Assembly (NCBI GenBank): GCA_963760225.1
Contig: CAVXCD010000003.1
Coordinates: 1,178,001 to 1,242,000, forward strand
DNA: 64,000 nucleotides
Direction of reading: 5' to 3'
From: 13-2-20CM-66-19 sp963760225
Lineage (GTDB): Bacteria > Pseudomonadota > Gammaproteobacteria > Steroidobacterales > Steroidobacteraceae
Shown: piece by piece, positions 30,684 through 40,479 of the stretch
Layout of the letters: every line of letters starts with the position of its first letter
Position numbering within the stretch: position 1 is the stretch's first letter
Translations under genes and position numbers: made by a program
The notes under the pieces: model-generated
What the model was told of the DNA's origin: nothing
The model's input: the letters and a program-made list of their open reading frames with translations, nothing else
Database searches by the model: none

Positions 30684-32036
30684 ATGGCCGATTTATTGGA
30701 CGATGCCGCACGCCGCGCGCAGCGCTACCTCGCAGGTCTGGAGTCGCGCGCGGTTGCCCCGTCCGCCGTGGCGCTCGAGGCCCTCGCCGTCCTGGAGCGC
30801 CCGTTCCCCGAGCAGGCCGCGGCGGCCGAGGAAGTGCTGGCCGAGCTCGATGACATCGGCTCGCCCGCGACCATGGCCTCGGCCGGCGGCCGCTTCTTCG
30901 GCTTCGTCATCGGCGGCTCGCTGCCGGTCACCGTGGCGGCGAACTGGCTCGCTACGGCCTGGGATCAGAATGCCGGACTCGTGGTCACCTCGCCGATCAA
31001 CGCCGCGCTCGAGAGGACGGCGCTCGCGTGGGTCAGGCAGATCCTCGGCGTTCCTGCGGACAGCGCCGCAGGCTTCGTCACCTCCGCCACCGCGGGTAAC
31101 TTCTGCGCGCTGGCGACGGCGCGGCACGCGCTGCTGCAGCGCCTCGGCTGGGACGTCGAGGCCGACGGTCTGTTTGCTGCGCCACCGTTGCGGGTTGTCG
31201 TGAGTGATGAGGTTCACGCCAGCGTGCGCAAGGCACTGGCGATGGTCGGCTTCGGGCGCGAGCGGGTGGTGCGAGTGCCGTGCGACGACCAGGGACGCAT
31301 GCGCTTCGCCGATTTCCCCGGCATCGACGAACGCACGATCGTCTGCGTGCAGGCCGGTAACGTGAACACCGGCGGGTTCGATCCGATCGAGGAGATCTGC
31401 CGACTGGCACGAGCGCGCGGTGCCTGGGTGCATGTCGATGGCGCCTTCGGCCTGTGGGCGGCGGCTTCCCCCGGGTACGCGCACCTCACGCGCGGCGTCG
31501 AGCTGGCCGATTCCTGGGCGACCGATGCGCACAAGTGGCTCAACGTCCCGTACGACAGCGGGCTGGTGCTGGCACGCGATGCACAGGCACTGCGCGCCGC
31601 GATGTCCATCGACGGTGCCTATCTGACGCAGAGCGAGGATCGCGTTCCGTACCACTACACGCCCGACTTCTCGCGCCGGGCGCGCGGCGTGGAAGTGTGG
31701 GCGGCGCTGCGGCACCTCGGTCGCGCCGGCCTCGCCGAACTGATCGAGAGAACCTGCCGCTTCGCGCAGCGATTCGCGGCAGGGCTCGCGCGCGAGGGTT
31801 ACCAGGTGCTCAACGAAGTGGTGCTCAACCAGGTGCTGGTGTCCTTTGGCAGCCCCGAGCGCACGCAGCAGGTCATTGCCCATGTGCAGCGCGACGGTAC
31901 CTGCTGGTGCGGCGGCACCGTATGGCAGGGCCACACGGCGATGCGCATCAGCGTATCGTCCTGGGCGACCACCGCGAACGACGTCGAACGAAGTCTCGCG
32001 GCCATCCTGCGCGCCGCGCAAGCGGTACCGGGCTGA
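30684..32036 (+). CDS. Group II pyridoxal-phosphate-dependent decarboxylase
   Basis: The 450-residue protein has the fold-type I decarboxylase motifs: TSATAGNF, HVDGAFGLW and the cofactor lysine in SWATDAHKWLNVPYDSG. This resembles aromatic-L-amino-acid or glutamate decarboxylase relatives and tyrosine/diaminobutyrate decarboxylase-like proteins; the substrate cannot be told from sequence alone. A GAGGA-like site precedes the ATG at 30684. The small DUF2380-like gene follows 11 bases later and may be co-transcribed. Confidence 0.85.
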   Translation: MADLLDDAARRAQRYLAGLESRAVAPSAVALEALAVLERPFPEQAAAAEEVLAELDDIGSPATMASAGGRFFGFVIGGSLPVTVAANWLATAWDQNAGLVVTSPINAALERTALAWVRQILGVPADSAAGFVTSATAGNFCALATARHALLQRLGWDVEADGLFAAPPLRVVVSDEVHASVRKALAMVGFGRERVVRVPCDDQGRMRFADFPGIDERTIVCVQAGNVNTGGFDPIEEICRLARARGAWVHVDGAFGLWAAASPGYAHLTRGVELADSWATDAHKWLNVPYDSGLVLARDAQALRAAMSIDGAYLTQSEDRVPYHYTPDFSRRARGVEVWAALRHLGRAGLAELIERTCRFAQRFAAGLAREGYQVLNEVVLNQVLVSFGSPERTQQVIAHVQRDGTCWCGGTVWQGHTAMRISVSSWATTANDVERSLAAILRAAQAVPG

Positions 32037-32047
32037 TCGGGATATCC

Positions 32048-32581
32048 ATGAAGCAGCGTAGGGTCGCGGCGATCGGAGTTCTCGGGGTGCTGGCGCTCGC
32101 TGGCGCAGGTACACCGGCGCCGGCCGCGGATGCCGGCAAGTCAGCCCCCATCAAGGTCGCGGTATTCGCATTCGAGCTGCAGGATTCGAGTCCCTCGGCC
32201 GCGCTGCTCAGCAAGAGCACGACGGGTGCCACCGTCATGGAAAAGGTGACGGACGCGGCACGGCGCGAGCTGGCACAGTCCGGACGCTACAGCCTCGTCG
32301 ACGTCAGTCACACCGACGCCGGGCCGGTGAGGGATGGGTCGCTGCGCAACTGCGAGGGTTGCGAGGCAGCGATCGCACTTCAGCTCGGGGCCGCCCAGTC
32401 GCTGATCGGCGTGGTGACCAAGGTCACCCAGACCGACTATTACATTTCGATCCGCATCCGCGACGCGCGTACCGGCAAGATCATCGACCAGCAGGACGCG
32501 AACTTCGCCGGCGGCGAGGACGGTTGGGCGAGCGGAGTGCGCATGCTGATCAGGCATCAGGTCCTGCCCGGCCAGGAGTGA
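32048..32581 (+). CDS. Exported DUF2380-like protein
   Basis: The 177-residue protein has a signal peptide (hydrophobic IGVLGVLALAGAG, then Ala-rich). The mature part IKVAVFAFELQD ... NCEGCEAAIALQLGA ... VTKVTQTDYYISIRIRDA matches my recollection of DUF2380 proteins. Two Cys residues are four positions apart. No known activity. It follows the PLP decarboxylase closely. Its 3' end overlaps the convergent flavoprotein gene by 32 bases. Confidence 0.65.
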   Translation: MKQRRVAAIGVLGVLALAGAGTPAPAADAGKSAPIKVAVFAFELQDSSPSAALLSKSTTGATVMEKVTDAARRELAQSGRYSLVDVSHTDAGPVRDGSLRNCEGCEAAIALQLGAAQSLIGVVTKVTQTDYYISIRIRDARTGKIIDQQDANFAGGEDGWASGVRMLIRHQVLPGQE

Positions 32582-34055
32582 TGTTCGCGTTGAGGCGGAA
32601 GAGGTTCTGCGGGTCGAACTGCTGCTTGAGGTCCGCCAGTCGTGCGAAGTTTCTCCCGTAGTTGCGGTCGGCACCCTTGGGATCCGCATCGTTCAGGTTG
32701 ACGTAATACCCGTCGGTATGCGGGGCGAGCTTGTCCCAGTTGGCGTGAATCATGGCGCGGCCCTGTTTATCGAACGACGCGTCGTCCCAGCTGCCTGCCA
32801 GCATCATGTTCACCAGCGCATTGCGATGCGAGAACGCCGTGGCGGTCTCGGGCCTGTCGGCGACGGCGCCGTTGGCGTTCTGGCAGTAAACGTAGGAGTG
32901 CGCATCAGGCTTTATTTCCTGAGTCAGCGCAGCGATGAGCGCGGGAGTAAATTCACGCACGAATCCGCCCTTGAGGTAGCTGCGGTGCGGATCGAGCGGC
33001 GGACCGTCGAATTGCGATTGCACCGCAAGATAAGTCGTGCGAGCGATGGTGTTCTTCAGTGGTTTACCAAAGCGCTGCAGCGGCGCCAGCACCTGGTCGG
33101 CGCGTTGCGCGTCGCCGGTATAGGCGACGTAGATCTGCGCACCCGGCTGGCCGTCCGCAGCGGGGCTCAGGGCCAGGTCCGCGCTGAGCTCGTGCGGCGC
33201 ATGCGCAATGAGGTCGGCGTAGAACTCGATCGCGTCCCTCACCTGCGACGCCGGGAAGTCGACGTGCCCGGCGACCACCTGCGGATTCACCCGATGCAGC
33301 TGATACTCGAATGAGGTCGCGACGCCAAAGTTACCGCCGCCGCCGCGGATCGCCCAGAACAGGTTCGGCTCGTCGTGGGCGCTGACGCGTCGCAACTTGC
33401 CGTCGGCAGTCACGATCTGTGCGCTCACCAGGTTATCGCAGGCCAGCCCGAATCTGCGCGCCAGCCAGCCAAAGCCGCCGCCGAGTGTCAAGCCACCCAC
33501 ACCGGTGTTCGAGATCTCGCCGAGCGTGGTCGCCAGGCCGTCCTTCTGGGCAGCGCTGTCGACGTGGACCACCCAGGCTCCGCCACCCACCTCGGCGGTA
33601 CGCGTCTGGGCGTGCACGCGTACCGCATTCATCGCGGACAGATCGATCATCAGTCCGCCGTCACAGGTGGAGTAGCCTGGAAAACTGTGGCCGCCGCCAC
33701 GCACCGCCACCAGCAGCTCGCGCTCGCGCGCGAAAGTGACCGCGTGGGCGACGTCCGCGGCGTCGGCGCAGCGGGCGATGAGAGCCGGATGTTTGTCGAT
33801 CATCCCGTTCCAGATGCGCCGCGCCACGGCGTAACCGTCCTGATCCGGGGTCAACAGCGTACCGTGCAGGCTGGCGCGCAGCTCCTGCACCGCGGCCCGC
33901 TCGATGGTCGTCGCGGCGCCGGAGAGCTTGATCGCGGGTAGATCCGCCGATGCGGGCTGTGCAGTTTCCTCCGCAGCGGCGATCAGCCGAGCGAACGGCA
34001 GCGACACCCCGGCGCCGGCGAGCACGGCTGCGCCGCAGAAAACGCGTCTCTTCAT
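32550..34055 (-). CDS. Exported FAD-linked oxidoreductase, berberine-bridge-enzyme type
   Basis: The 501-residue protein starts MKRRVFCGAAVLAGAG, a Tat-like export signal. The FAD-binding PCMH domain shows VRGGGHSFPGYST, with the His that forms the 8-alpha flavin bond, and SNTGVGGLTLGGGFGWLARR. The Cys that makes the second flavin bond in plant berberine bridge enzyme is absent, so the flavin is probably singly attached. The C-terminal BBE domain ends RNYGRNFARLADLKQQFDP followed by NLFRLNANI. Homologues oxidise sugars, alkaloids or phenols. It converges with the DUF2380-like gene with a small overlap. Confidence 0.87.
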   Translation of the reverse strand: MKRRVFCGAAVLAGAGVSLPFARLIAAAEETAQPASADLPAIKLSGAATTIERAAVQELRASLHGTLLTPDQDGYAVARRIWNGMIDKHPALIARCADAADVAHAVTFARERELLVAVRGGGHSFPGYSTCDGGLMIDLSAMNAVRVHAQTRTAEVGGGAWVVHVDSAAQKDGLATTLGEISNTGVGGLTLGGGFGWLARRFGLACDNLVSAQIVTADGKLRRVSAHDEPNLFWAIRGGGGNFGVATSFEYQLHRVNPQVVAGHVDFPASQVRDAIEFYADLIAHAPHELSADLALSPAADGQPGAQIYVAYTGDAQRADQVLAPLQRFGKPLKNTIARTTYLAVQSQFDGPPLDPHRSYLKGGFVREFTPALIAALTQEIKPDAHSYVYCQNANGAVADRPETATAFSHRNALVNMMLAGSWDDASFDKQGRAMIHANWDKLAPHTDGYYVNLNDADPKGADRNYGRNFARLADLKQQFDPQNLFRLNANITPGRAGPDA

Positions 34056-34224
34056 GATGCAAGCTCCCCGAGTGCCCGTTGGTAGTTAGCGTTGTGGGCG
34101 GTGCTCACATTATCAGCTTCAGCCGCGGCGTTACCAAGCCTCTGGTCGATTGACGCCAGAGTTAATGAAAGCTTCGCCGCCTTGGGCAATACTGCGCAGC
34201 TCGTCTGCAGGCCAGGGGGAAGAC

Positions 34225-37200
34225 ATGCCGCTTCGTTTCATGCAATCGTGGTGCTCTGGAGTGATCCGTAGTGCCGTGGCCGCGGGCGTGTTAGCCGCGG
34301 CGTTCGCGCCAGGGCTCACTGCCGACGCGGCGGCCGCCGCAGCGGCGGACGCTACGCCGGCCGCAGCCGCGGTCGATCCGAGCCTGTTCGCGGCCCTGCA
34401 ATGGCGCGGCATCGGTCCCTACCGCGGTGGCCGCGCGCTCGCCGCCGCCGGTGTCCCCGGGGATCCCACCACGTTCTTTTTCGGCGCGGTCGCCGGCGGG
34501 GTCTGGAAGACGACCGACGGCGGTGCCAGCTGGCTGCCGCTGACCGATCACACCCCCATCTCCTCAGTCGGCGCGATCGCGATCGCGCCCTCCGATCGCA
34601 ACATCATCTACGTCGGCACGGGGGAGGCGGCGCCGCGTGGCGACATGACCTACGGCGACGGTGTCTACAAGTCGATCGACGGCGGTAAGACCTGGAGCAG
34701 CATCGGGTTGAAGGACACCCGCCAGATCGGCGCGCTGATCGTCGATCCGCACAATCCGGACATCGTGCTGGTCGCAGCCCTCGGGCATGCGTTCGGCCCT
34801 AATCCCGAGCGCGGCGTGTTCCGTACAACCGACGGCGGCAAGTCCTGGACCAAGGTTCTGTACAAGGACGAGCAGACCGGCGCGATCGACGTCTGTTTCG
34901 ACCCGCATGACGCGAAGATTGTCTACGCCGCGCTGTGGCAGGCGCGCCGGCAGCCGTGGAATTTCTCCAGCGGCGGTCCGGGCAGCGGACTGTATCGCTC
35001 CAGCGACGGGGGTGTGAGCTGGACGCGGCTCAGCGGCAACGGCCTGCCCGCGGGCATTCTCGGGCGCATCCACGTCGCGGTCTCGGGTGCGGACTCCAAG
35101 CGCGTCTACGCCATGATCGAGGCGGCGGACGGTGGCCTCTACCGCTCGGATGACGCCGGCACACACTGGCGCCGCGTCAACGATGACGGGCGGCTCACGC
35201 AGCGTGCCTGGTACTTCTCCACCATCGTCGCCGACCCGACGCACGTCGACACGCTATATGCGGAGAACACCGGGTTGTTCCGCTCCACCGACGGCGGCAA
35301 GACCTTCGACCTGCTGCCGGCGCGCCATGGCGACCATCACGGGCTGTGGATCGATCCGACCAACCCGCAGCGGATCATCGAGGCGAGCGACGGCGGCGCC
35401 TCGATCTCCTTCGACAACGGCGCGAACTGGACCACTCAGGACAATCAGCCGACGGCCCAGTTTTACCACGTGTCGGTCGACAACCGCTTTCCTTACTACG
35501 TCTATGGGGCTCAGCAGGACAACACCAGCATCGGCATCGCCAGCATGGATGATGAGGGCGCTATTGTGGCGCGCGACTGGTACGACGTGTTCGGCGGCGA
35601 GAGCGGCTTCATCATTCCCGATCCGCGCGATCCGCTGATCGTCTACGGCAGTACCGAGAACCTCGTCGGCCGCTTCAACAAGCACAACATGCAGCTGCGG
35701 GTGATCGGGGTATACCCGATCGACGCCTCAGGTCACGCCGCCAAGGACCTCGAGCACCGCTTCAACTGGACCTCGCCGCTGATCATGTCGAATTTCGATT
35801 CGCACACGCTCTATTACGGCATGGAACGCCTCTTCAAGACGACCGATGAGGGCGGCAGCTGGCGCGCCGTCAGCCCGGATCTCACGCGCAACGACAAATC
35901 CAGGCAGCAGGCTTCCGGCGGCCCCATCACCAAGGACATCACCAGCGTCGAGTACTACGACACGATCTTCGCCATTGCCGAATCGCCGCTCAGCCGCGGG
36001 ATGATCTGGGTCGGGACCGACGACGGGCTGATCCAGCTCACGCGCGACGACGGCGGCAGCTGGACGAACGTCACCCCACGCGACATGCCGCAGTGGAGCA
36101 CGATCAGCATGATCGAGCCATCGCGCTACGATGCGGGCACCGCCTATGTCGCGGTGGATCGCCACAAGCTCGACGACCTCGCGGCGTATGTCTTCATGAC
36201 CGGCGACGGCGGCCGGACCTGGAAGCGCATCGACGCCGGCCTGCCGCCGGGATCGTTCGTGCATGCGGTTCGCGAGGACTCGGTCAAACGCGGCCTGTTG
36301 TATGCGGGCACCGAGACGGGCGTGTTCGTGTCCTTCGACGACGGCGGACATTGGCAGAGCCTGCAACTGAATCTGCCGCGCTCGCCGGTCCACGATCTGG
36401 TGGTCAAGGGCGATGATCTGGTGGTCGCAACCCACGGCCGTTCATTCTGGATCCTCGATGACGTGACGCCGCTGCGGCAGATCGCCGCGGCGACAGCGGC
36501 ATCGACTGCGTACCTCTATAAGCCCGAGACCGCCTACCGGCTCTACTACCCCGATCAGGTCGATACGCATCCGCCGGTAGGTAAGAACCCGCCCGCCGGC
36601 GCGCTGATCGACTACTACCTGCCGGCGGCGCCTGCTGGCGCGCTCACCATCGAGATCTCCGATGCCAACGGTGAGGTGGTACGCCATCTCACCAGCGTGA
36701 AGGCGGCGAAGGAAGAGCAGCCGCCGGAGTGGCCCGACCAGGTACATTCTGAGGACACGCTCCCGGCGCGCGCCGGCCTGAACCGCTTCGTCTGGAACCT
36801 GCGCTACGACGATCCGGCCCTGATTCCCGATGCCTTCTATGCCGGTCTGGCGCCGCGCGGGCCGCTCGTCCTGCCGGGCGAGTACACCGTGAAGCTCAGC
36901 GAGGGCGGGCAGACCCAGAGCGTGGCACTCACCCTCGCGGCCGATCCGCGCGATGGCGGCGGATCGCTCGATGGCCTGAAGCAGAAGTTCGCACTGTCGA
37001 TGGAGGTCTACCGCGACCAGGATGCCCTGCATCGCGCCGTCAACGACATACGCGCGCTGAAGAGCACGGTCGCGGCGGCGCTGGCGAAGGCGAAGGGCAA
37101 GCCCCACGACGCGGCGCTCACTGCCGAGGGTAACGCGCTCCTCAAACAGGCGTCGCAGATCGAAGGAGTGCTGATGCAGGTCAACATCAAGGGCTCCGAG

Positions 37201-37434
37201 GCGAACCTCAATTTCCCCGGCATGCTGAATGAGCAGATCTATGGCTTCAGCGGACTGCTCGAGGACGCCGACACGGCCCCCAACGCGCAGGAGATCGAGA
37301 CCTATGGCGGGATGCATGCCAGCCTCGAGGTGCAGCTGGCAGCCTGGAACGAGCTGAAGAAGACACGCGTCGCGACCTTCTGTGCGCACGCGCAGACTGA
37401 CGGCGCCCGCGACGGTTCCGGTACCTGCCCGTAG
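34225..37434 (+). CDS. Secreted sortilin/BNR-repeat (VPS10-like) beta-propeller protein
   Basis: The 1069-residue protein has a signal peptide (residues about 12-38, cleavage in Ala-rich region). At least eight Asp-box/BNR units follow, such as TTDGGASW, SIDGGKTW, TTDGGKSW, SSDGGVSW and GDGGRTW, each marking a propeller blade. A beta-sandwich and a C-terminal helical region follow (about 840-1060). This matches the large exported glycosyl-hydrolase-like/sortilin-type proteins of bacteria whose activity is uncertain. AGGGGGA just before the ATG at 34225 supports that start. It converges with the TonB receptor gene, with only 16 bases between. Confidence 0.85.
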   Translation: MPLRFMQSWCSGVIRSAVAAGVLAAAFAPGLTADAAAAAAADATPAAAAVDPSLFAALQWRGIGPYRGGRALAAAGVPGDPTTFFFGAVAGGVWKTTDGGASWLPLTDHTPISSVGAIAIAPSDRNIIYVGTGEAAPRGDMTYGDGVYKSIDGGKTWSSIGLKDTRQIGALIVDPHNPDIVLVAALGHAFGPNPERGVFRTTDGGKSWTKVLYKDEQTGAIDVCFDPHDAKIVYAALWQARRQPWNFSSGGPGSGLYRSSDGGVSWTRLSGNGLPAGILGRIHVAVSGADSKRVYAMIEAADGGLYRSDDAGTHWRRVNDDGRLTQRAWYFSTIVADPTHVDTLYAENTGLFRSTDGGKTFDLLPARHGDHHGLWIDPTNPQRIIEASDGGASISFDNGANWTTQDNQPTAQFYHVSVDNRFPYYVYGAQQDNTSIGIASMDDEGAIVARDWYDVFGGESGFIIPDPRDPLIVYGSTENLVGRFNKHNMQLRVIGVYPIDASGHAAKDLEHRFNWTSPLIMSNFDSHTLYYGMERLFKTTDEGGSWRAVSPDLTRNDKSRQQASGGPITKDITSVEYYDTIFAIAESPLSRGMIWVGTDDGLIQLTRDDGGSWTNVTPRDMPQWSTISMIEPSRYDAGTAYVAVDRHKLDDLAAYVFMTGDGGRTWKRIDAGLPPGSFVHAVREDSVKRGLLYAGTETGVFVSFDDGGHWQSLQLNLPRSPVHDLVVKGDDLVVATHGRSFWILDDVTPLRQIAAATAASTAYLYKPETAYRLYYPDQVDTHPPVGKNPPAGALIDYYLPAAPAGALTIEISDANGEVVRHLTSVKAAKEEQPPEWPDQVHSEDTLPARAGLNRFVWNLRYDDPALIPDAFYAGLAPRGPLVLPGEYTVKLSEGGQTQSVALTLAADPRDGGGSLDGLKQKFALSMEVYRDQDALHRAVNDIRALKSTVAAALAKAKGKPHDAALTAEGNALLKQASQIEGVLMQVNIKGSEANLNFPGMLNEQIYGFSGLLEDADTAPNAQEIETYGGMHASLEVQLAAWNELKKTRVATFCAHAQTDGARDGSGTCP

Positions 37435-37450
37435 CGCGCAGCGTCTGCGG

Positions 37451-39697
37451 TCAGAACGTGTAGGTGAGGTTCACGCCCACGGAGCGCGGCTTCTGGTAGA
37501 AGGACACCTGCTGCCCTTCGCTGCCGGCGAAGGCGTAGGTCAGCATGCGCATATCCGTCAGGTTCGTGACCCACAGGCTCGTGTCCCAGTGCCTGGCGGG
37601 ATTCTTGACTCCGATCCGTGCGCCGAGGTCGTGCCCGCGCCCGAACGTGGTCGGGTCGCCCAGATACGGGTGTATCGCGCTGACGTAATGATCGTTGGCC
37701 TGTGCATACATCGTGAGTCCTCCTCCGACCGGGTGCTCGTAGTACACGATGTAGCCGCCGCTGAAGCTCGGCGTATCCGGCAGCACCTGGCCGACTACCA
37801 CCGGCGTGAACAGCGCTAGTCCGTTTTCGTTCGTCAGGGTCTCGGTCACGCGCGCGTGCAGGTAGGTGGCGGCCAGATGGATCGTCAGTCCCCGCAAGGG
37901 TCGCCAGTCAATCTCGCTCTCGACGCCGTCGATCCTCGAGCCCGGCACGTTGCCCAGCCCCGCGATAAGCGGCTCAGTACCGACCGGACCCGCCCACAAC
38001 GAGAGGCTCGACTGGCGGTCACGGAGGTTGGAGTCGAAGAGCGCGGCGTCGAATTGCAGTGAGTCGCCGAAGAAGCGGCCCTTGATACCGAGCTCCGTGG
38101 TCAGCACGTGCTCTGGCTGCACGTAGCTCCAGTCCACCTGTACCTGGGCGGGCTGGCCGTAGTAGGTCCCCGCCTTGTAGCCGGTGGCGACACTCGCGTA
38201 CAGCAGCACCTTGTCCGTCAGATGGTAATTCGGTCCGATCCGGTAGGAGACGTTCTGGTCCGGGCGCGTCTCGTCGAGGGCGGCCAGCACGGTATCCGGC
38301 ACGATCGGTCCGGTAAAGCCACGCGCCGCGTAAGTCAGCAGGCCCGTCGGATCGAGCGTCACGCCGTCGAACTCCGTTTCGTCGTGCGAGTAGCGCACCC
38401 CGGTCACGAGTGACAGGCGTTTCGTCAGATGGGTCTCCGCGTGCGCGTACAACCCTTCCGACCACTGCCGCTGCGTGAAATTCGCAGCGGTGATGGCCTT
38501 GCCTCCCTGCGTGATGTAGTCGGCGAGTCCGTAGACGAACGTCCAGTCGAGGGCGTCGCGGCAGCGATACCAGTCCTGCGAGTAGTCGGCACCCACGATC
38601 CAGTCCACCAGGCCACCGCTGGCCGATGCCAGGCGCAACTCCTGGCTCAATTGCCACTGCTGGAAATTCTTGGTCCAGTTGTTGTCGGCCGCCGGGTAGC
38701 CGTCGTAGTTGTCGAGACTGTGATCGGTGAAGTAGTCGTAGGCGCTGATCGAAGTGAGCGTGAGTCCATCGAGGTTCACGTTGAGGGTAGCGACCGTTCC
38801 GGCACCGGTCTCGTCCTTGTACAACGGCAGGCCGCCGACCCGCACCCACTGGCCACCGGGCGGACTGTCGAGCAGTCCGGCGGTCTTGAACGGCTCGGGC
38901 GGTATCAGGGCTTCGACGTTCGGGGTCGACTGGGAGGCGGGCACGGAGCGGTCGTACACCCCGTGAAAATTGAGGTTCAACGTGGCTGCGTCGCTGAGGC
39001 GGATGTCGAACAACGCGCGGGCACCACCGCGATTGAGCTTGCCGTACTTCAGGCCCGTATCAATGTCGGTCTGATATCCCTCGCCCTGGGTCGTCGCGGT
39101 GGCTGCAAAGCGGGCCTTGATGGAATCCGTCAGCGGACCGCCGATGGCAGCGGTGACGTCGAGCGTCTCCCAGCGGCTGAAGTCGACATCGACATACCCC
39201 TCGAGGTCATCCGTGGGTTGTCGGGAGATGATGTTGATCGCCCCGCCCGCGGTATTCTTGCCGTACAGCGTGCCCTGCGGACCCTTGAGTATCTCGACGC
39301 GGTCCACGTCGTACATCGCTCCGGTCAGAAATCCCGGGAAGCTGGCGAACACGCCATCCAGATACGTTCCCGTGCCACTGCTGTTGTTGTTGTTGAAGTC
39401 ATCGAGTCCGATGCCGCGCATGAGAAACAGCGGCGTGCTGTCGGTTTGCGAGTTCATGGTCGAGAGGCTCGGGGAGACGATCGAAAGACCCAGCGGCTGC
39501 TGGATGCGCAGCGACTGAATTTCATCGCCGCTCATGGCGGTGACCGCGACGCCGATGTCCTGCACGGACTCGCTGCGTCGCTCTGCAGTGACGACCACTA
39601 CGTCGAGAGTCGTGTCGTTGTCGTTGTCGGAAGCGACGGCCGCTACCGGCACGAGCAGTGCGAGCGACAGGATGCAGACCGTTCCGGTCACTTGCAT
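37451..39697 (-). CDS. TonB-dependent outer-membrane receptor
   Basis: The 748-residue protein has a signal peptide ending AAVAS, a TonB-box-like TTLDVVVVTAERR, a plug domain (GIGLDDFNNNN, VEILKGPQGTLYGKNTAGGAINII) and a 22-strand-type barrel ending in NLTYTF with the terminal aromatic residue. It resembles the iron-complex or vitamin uptake receptors abundant in Xanthomonadales-type genomes; ligand unknown. The ATG at 39697 starts the signal peptide. It is divergent from the BlaI-type regulator gene, with a BlaI-like palindrome between them, suggesting regulation by that system. Confidence 0.88.
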   Translation of the reverse strand: MQVTGTVCILSLALLVPVAAVASDNDNDTTLDVVVVTAERRSESVQDIGVAVTAMSGDEIQSLRIQQPLGLSIVSPSLSTMNSQTDSTPLFLMRGIGLDDFNNNNSSGTGTYLDGVFASFPGFLTGAMYDVDRVEILKGPQGTLYGKNTAGGAINIISRQPTDDLEGYVDVDFSRWETLDVTAAIGGPLTDSIKARFAATATTQGEGYQTDIDTGLKYGKLNRGGARALFDIRLSDAATLNLNFHGVYDRSVPASQSTPNVEALIPPEPFKTAGLLDSPPGGQWVRVGGLPLYKDETGAGTVATLNVNLDGLTLTSISAYDYFTDHSLDNYDGYPAADNNWTKNFQQWQLSQELRLASASGGLVDWIVGADYSQDWYRCRDALDWTFVYGLADYITQGGKAITAANFTQRQWSEGLYAHAETHLTKRLSLVTGVRYSHDETEFDGVTLDPTGLLTYAARGFTGPIVPDTVLAALDETRPDQNVSYRIGPNYHLTDKVLLYASVATGYKAGTYYGQPAQVQVDWSYVQPEHVLTTELGIKGRFFGDSLQFDAALFDSNLRDRQSSLSLWAGPVGTEPLIAGLGNVPGSRIDGVESEIDWRPLRGLTIHLAATYLHARVTETLTNENGLALFTPVVVGQVLPDTPSFSGGYIVYYEHPVGGGLTMYAQANDHYVSAIHPYLGDPTTFGRGHDLGARIGVKNPARHWDTSLWVTNLTDMRMLTYAFAGSEGQQVSFYQKPRSVGVNLTYTF

Positions 39698-39767
39698 GAG
39701 ATCACTGCCGCAGCACTCCACTGATCCGCCAATTAATCGCCGCCGGCAGTCTAGGCGGCCGGATCGT

Positions 39768-39788
39768 GCTACTACCATAGGTCGTAGC
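39768..39788. promoter_or_regulatory. Putative BlaI/MecI-family operator
   Basis: Arms GCTACTACC (39768-39776) and GGTCGTAGC (39780-39788) match in 8 of 9 positions around a central ATA. The TACTAC/GTAGTA form resembles recalled BlaI-family operators. It lies about 70 bases upstream of the TonB receptor start and about 210 bases upstream of the regulator gene. Confidence 0.5.
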
Positions 39789-39922
39789 TGCTCGCGGTCG
39801 GGGCGTTGAGCGAACTTTAGTCGGCGCTGCGTACCGGGCGTCGCGCTCACAGGCGCTCTACATCCGGTAATGGCGCCGCGCATCTCGCGCCCGGATTTGA
39901 CTGCGCGGTGAAACCGAGATAT

Positions 39923-39952
39923 TGAGTGCACGCTGCTCTTATAAGTCACTCA
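39923..39952. promoter_or_regulatory. Inverted repeat with embedded -10-like element
   Basis: TGAGTG (39923-39928) and CACTCA (39947-39952) form perfect arms about 50 bases upstream of the chosen regulator start. The interval contains TTATAA. A protein bound to the repeat would overlap a promoter here. The -35 element is unclear because the best candidate (TTGAGT) is only 12 bases from the TATAAG. Confidence 0.35.
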
Positions 39953-39999
39953 CGGTCCAGGTCCGCTGTCATGACAGCCGCGTCGCCACCGCACAGGCA

Positions 40000-40479
40000 A
40001 TGGTCGAATCTCGCCCCACACGCGGTCCGGCGATGAGAAAGCTGCGACCGCCCCGCCGCGTGAGCCATGCCGAGGCGCTTCAAGCCAGGCCAGCGGGTCT
40101 GGGTCCGCTCGAGACCCGGGTGCTTCACGAGCTTTGGGGCCACGATCGCGCCTTGACCGTGCGGCATGTCCACCTGGCATTCCCCGAGCTGGCCTACACG
40201 ACGTTGATGACGACCCTGGACCGCCTTTATCGAAAAGGCTTGCTGGTGCGGCGGCAGCGCGGCCGTGCCTTTGCATATCAGCCGCGCTGCTCGCGGCACG
40301 AATTGCTCGGTGAAATGGTGTCGGGGCACGTCAGCGATCTACTCGCAGCGTCGGACGCCAGCAACGCCATTCTGTCCACGCTGGTCAACGCAGTCGGTCG
40401 CCGCGACGCCGCGCTCCTTGACGAGCTCGACGCTCTCGTGCAGGCCGAGCGCGCACGGCTCAAGATGGACAAGTCATGA
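40000..40479 (+). CDS. BlaI/MecI/CopY-family repressor
   Basis: The 159-residue protein has the family's winged helix: LGPLETRVLHELWGHD, TVRHVH, YTTLMTTLDRLYRKGLLVRR and AFAYQP, followed by a C-terminal dimerisation helix region. BlaI-type repressors are released by proteolysis or loss of binding after an M56 sensor is activated. Its stop overlaps the start of the M56 gene (ATGA), so the two are co-translated. The ATG at 40033 is a possible shorter start. A candidate operator is upstream. Confidence 0.88.
   Translation: MVESRPTRGPAMRKLRPPRRVSHAEALQARPAGLGPLETRVLHELWGHDRALTVRHVHLAFPELAYTTLMTTLDRLYRKGLLVRRQRGRAFAYQPRCSRHELLGEMVSGHVSDLLAASDASNAILSTLVNAVGRRDAALLDELDALVQAERARLKMDKS

Larger units (their letters stand above)
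39698..39999. promoter_or_regulatory. Divergent TonB-receptor / blaI-like promoter region
   Basis: No gene is supported in this 302-base gap. It contains a near-perfect palindrome at 39768-39788 and an 18-base-spaced inverted repeat at 39923-39952 (TGAGTG and CACTCA). TTATAA lies inside the second element, just before the likely transcript of the regulator gene. The base composition is less GC-rich than neighbouring genes, as in a promoter region. Confidence 0.5.
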
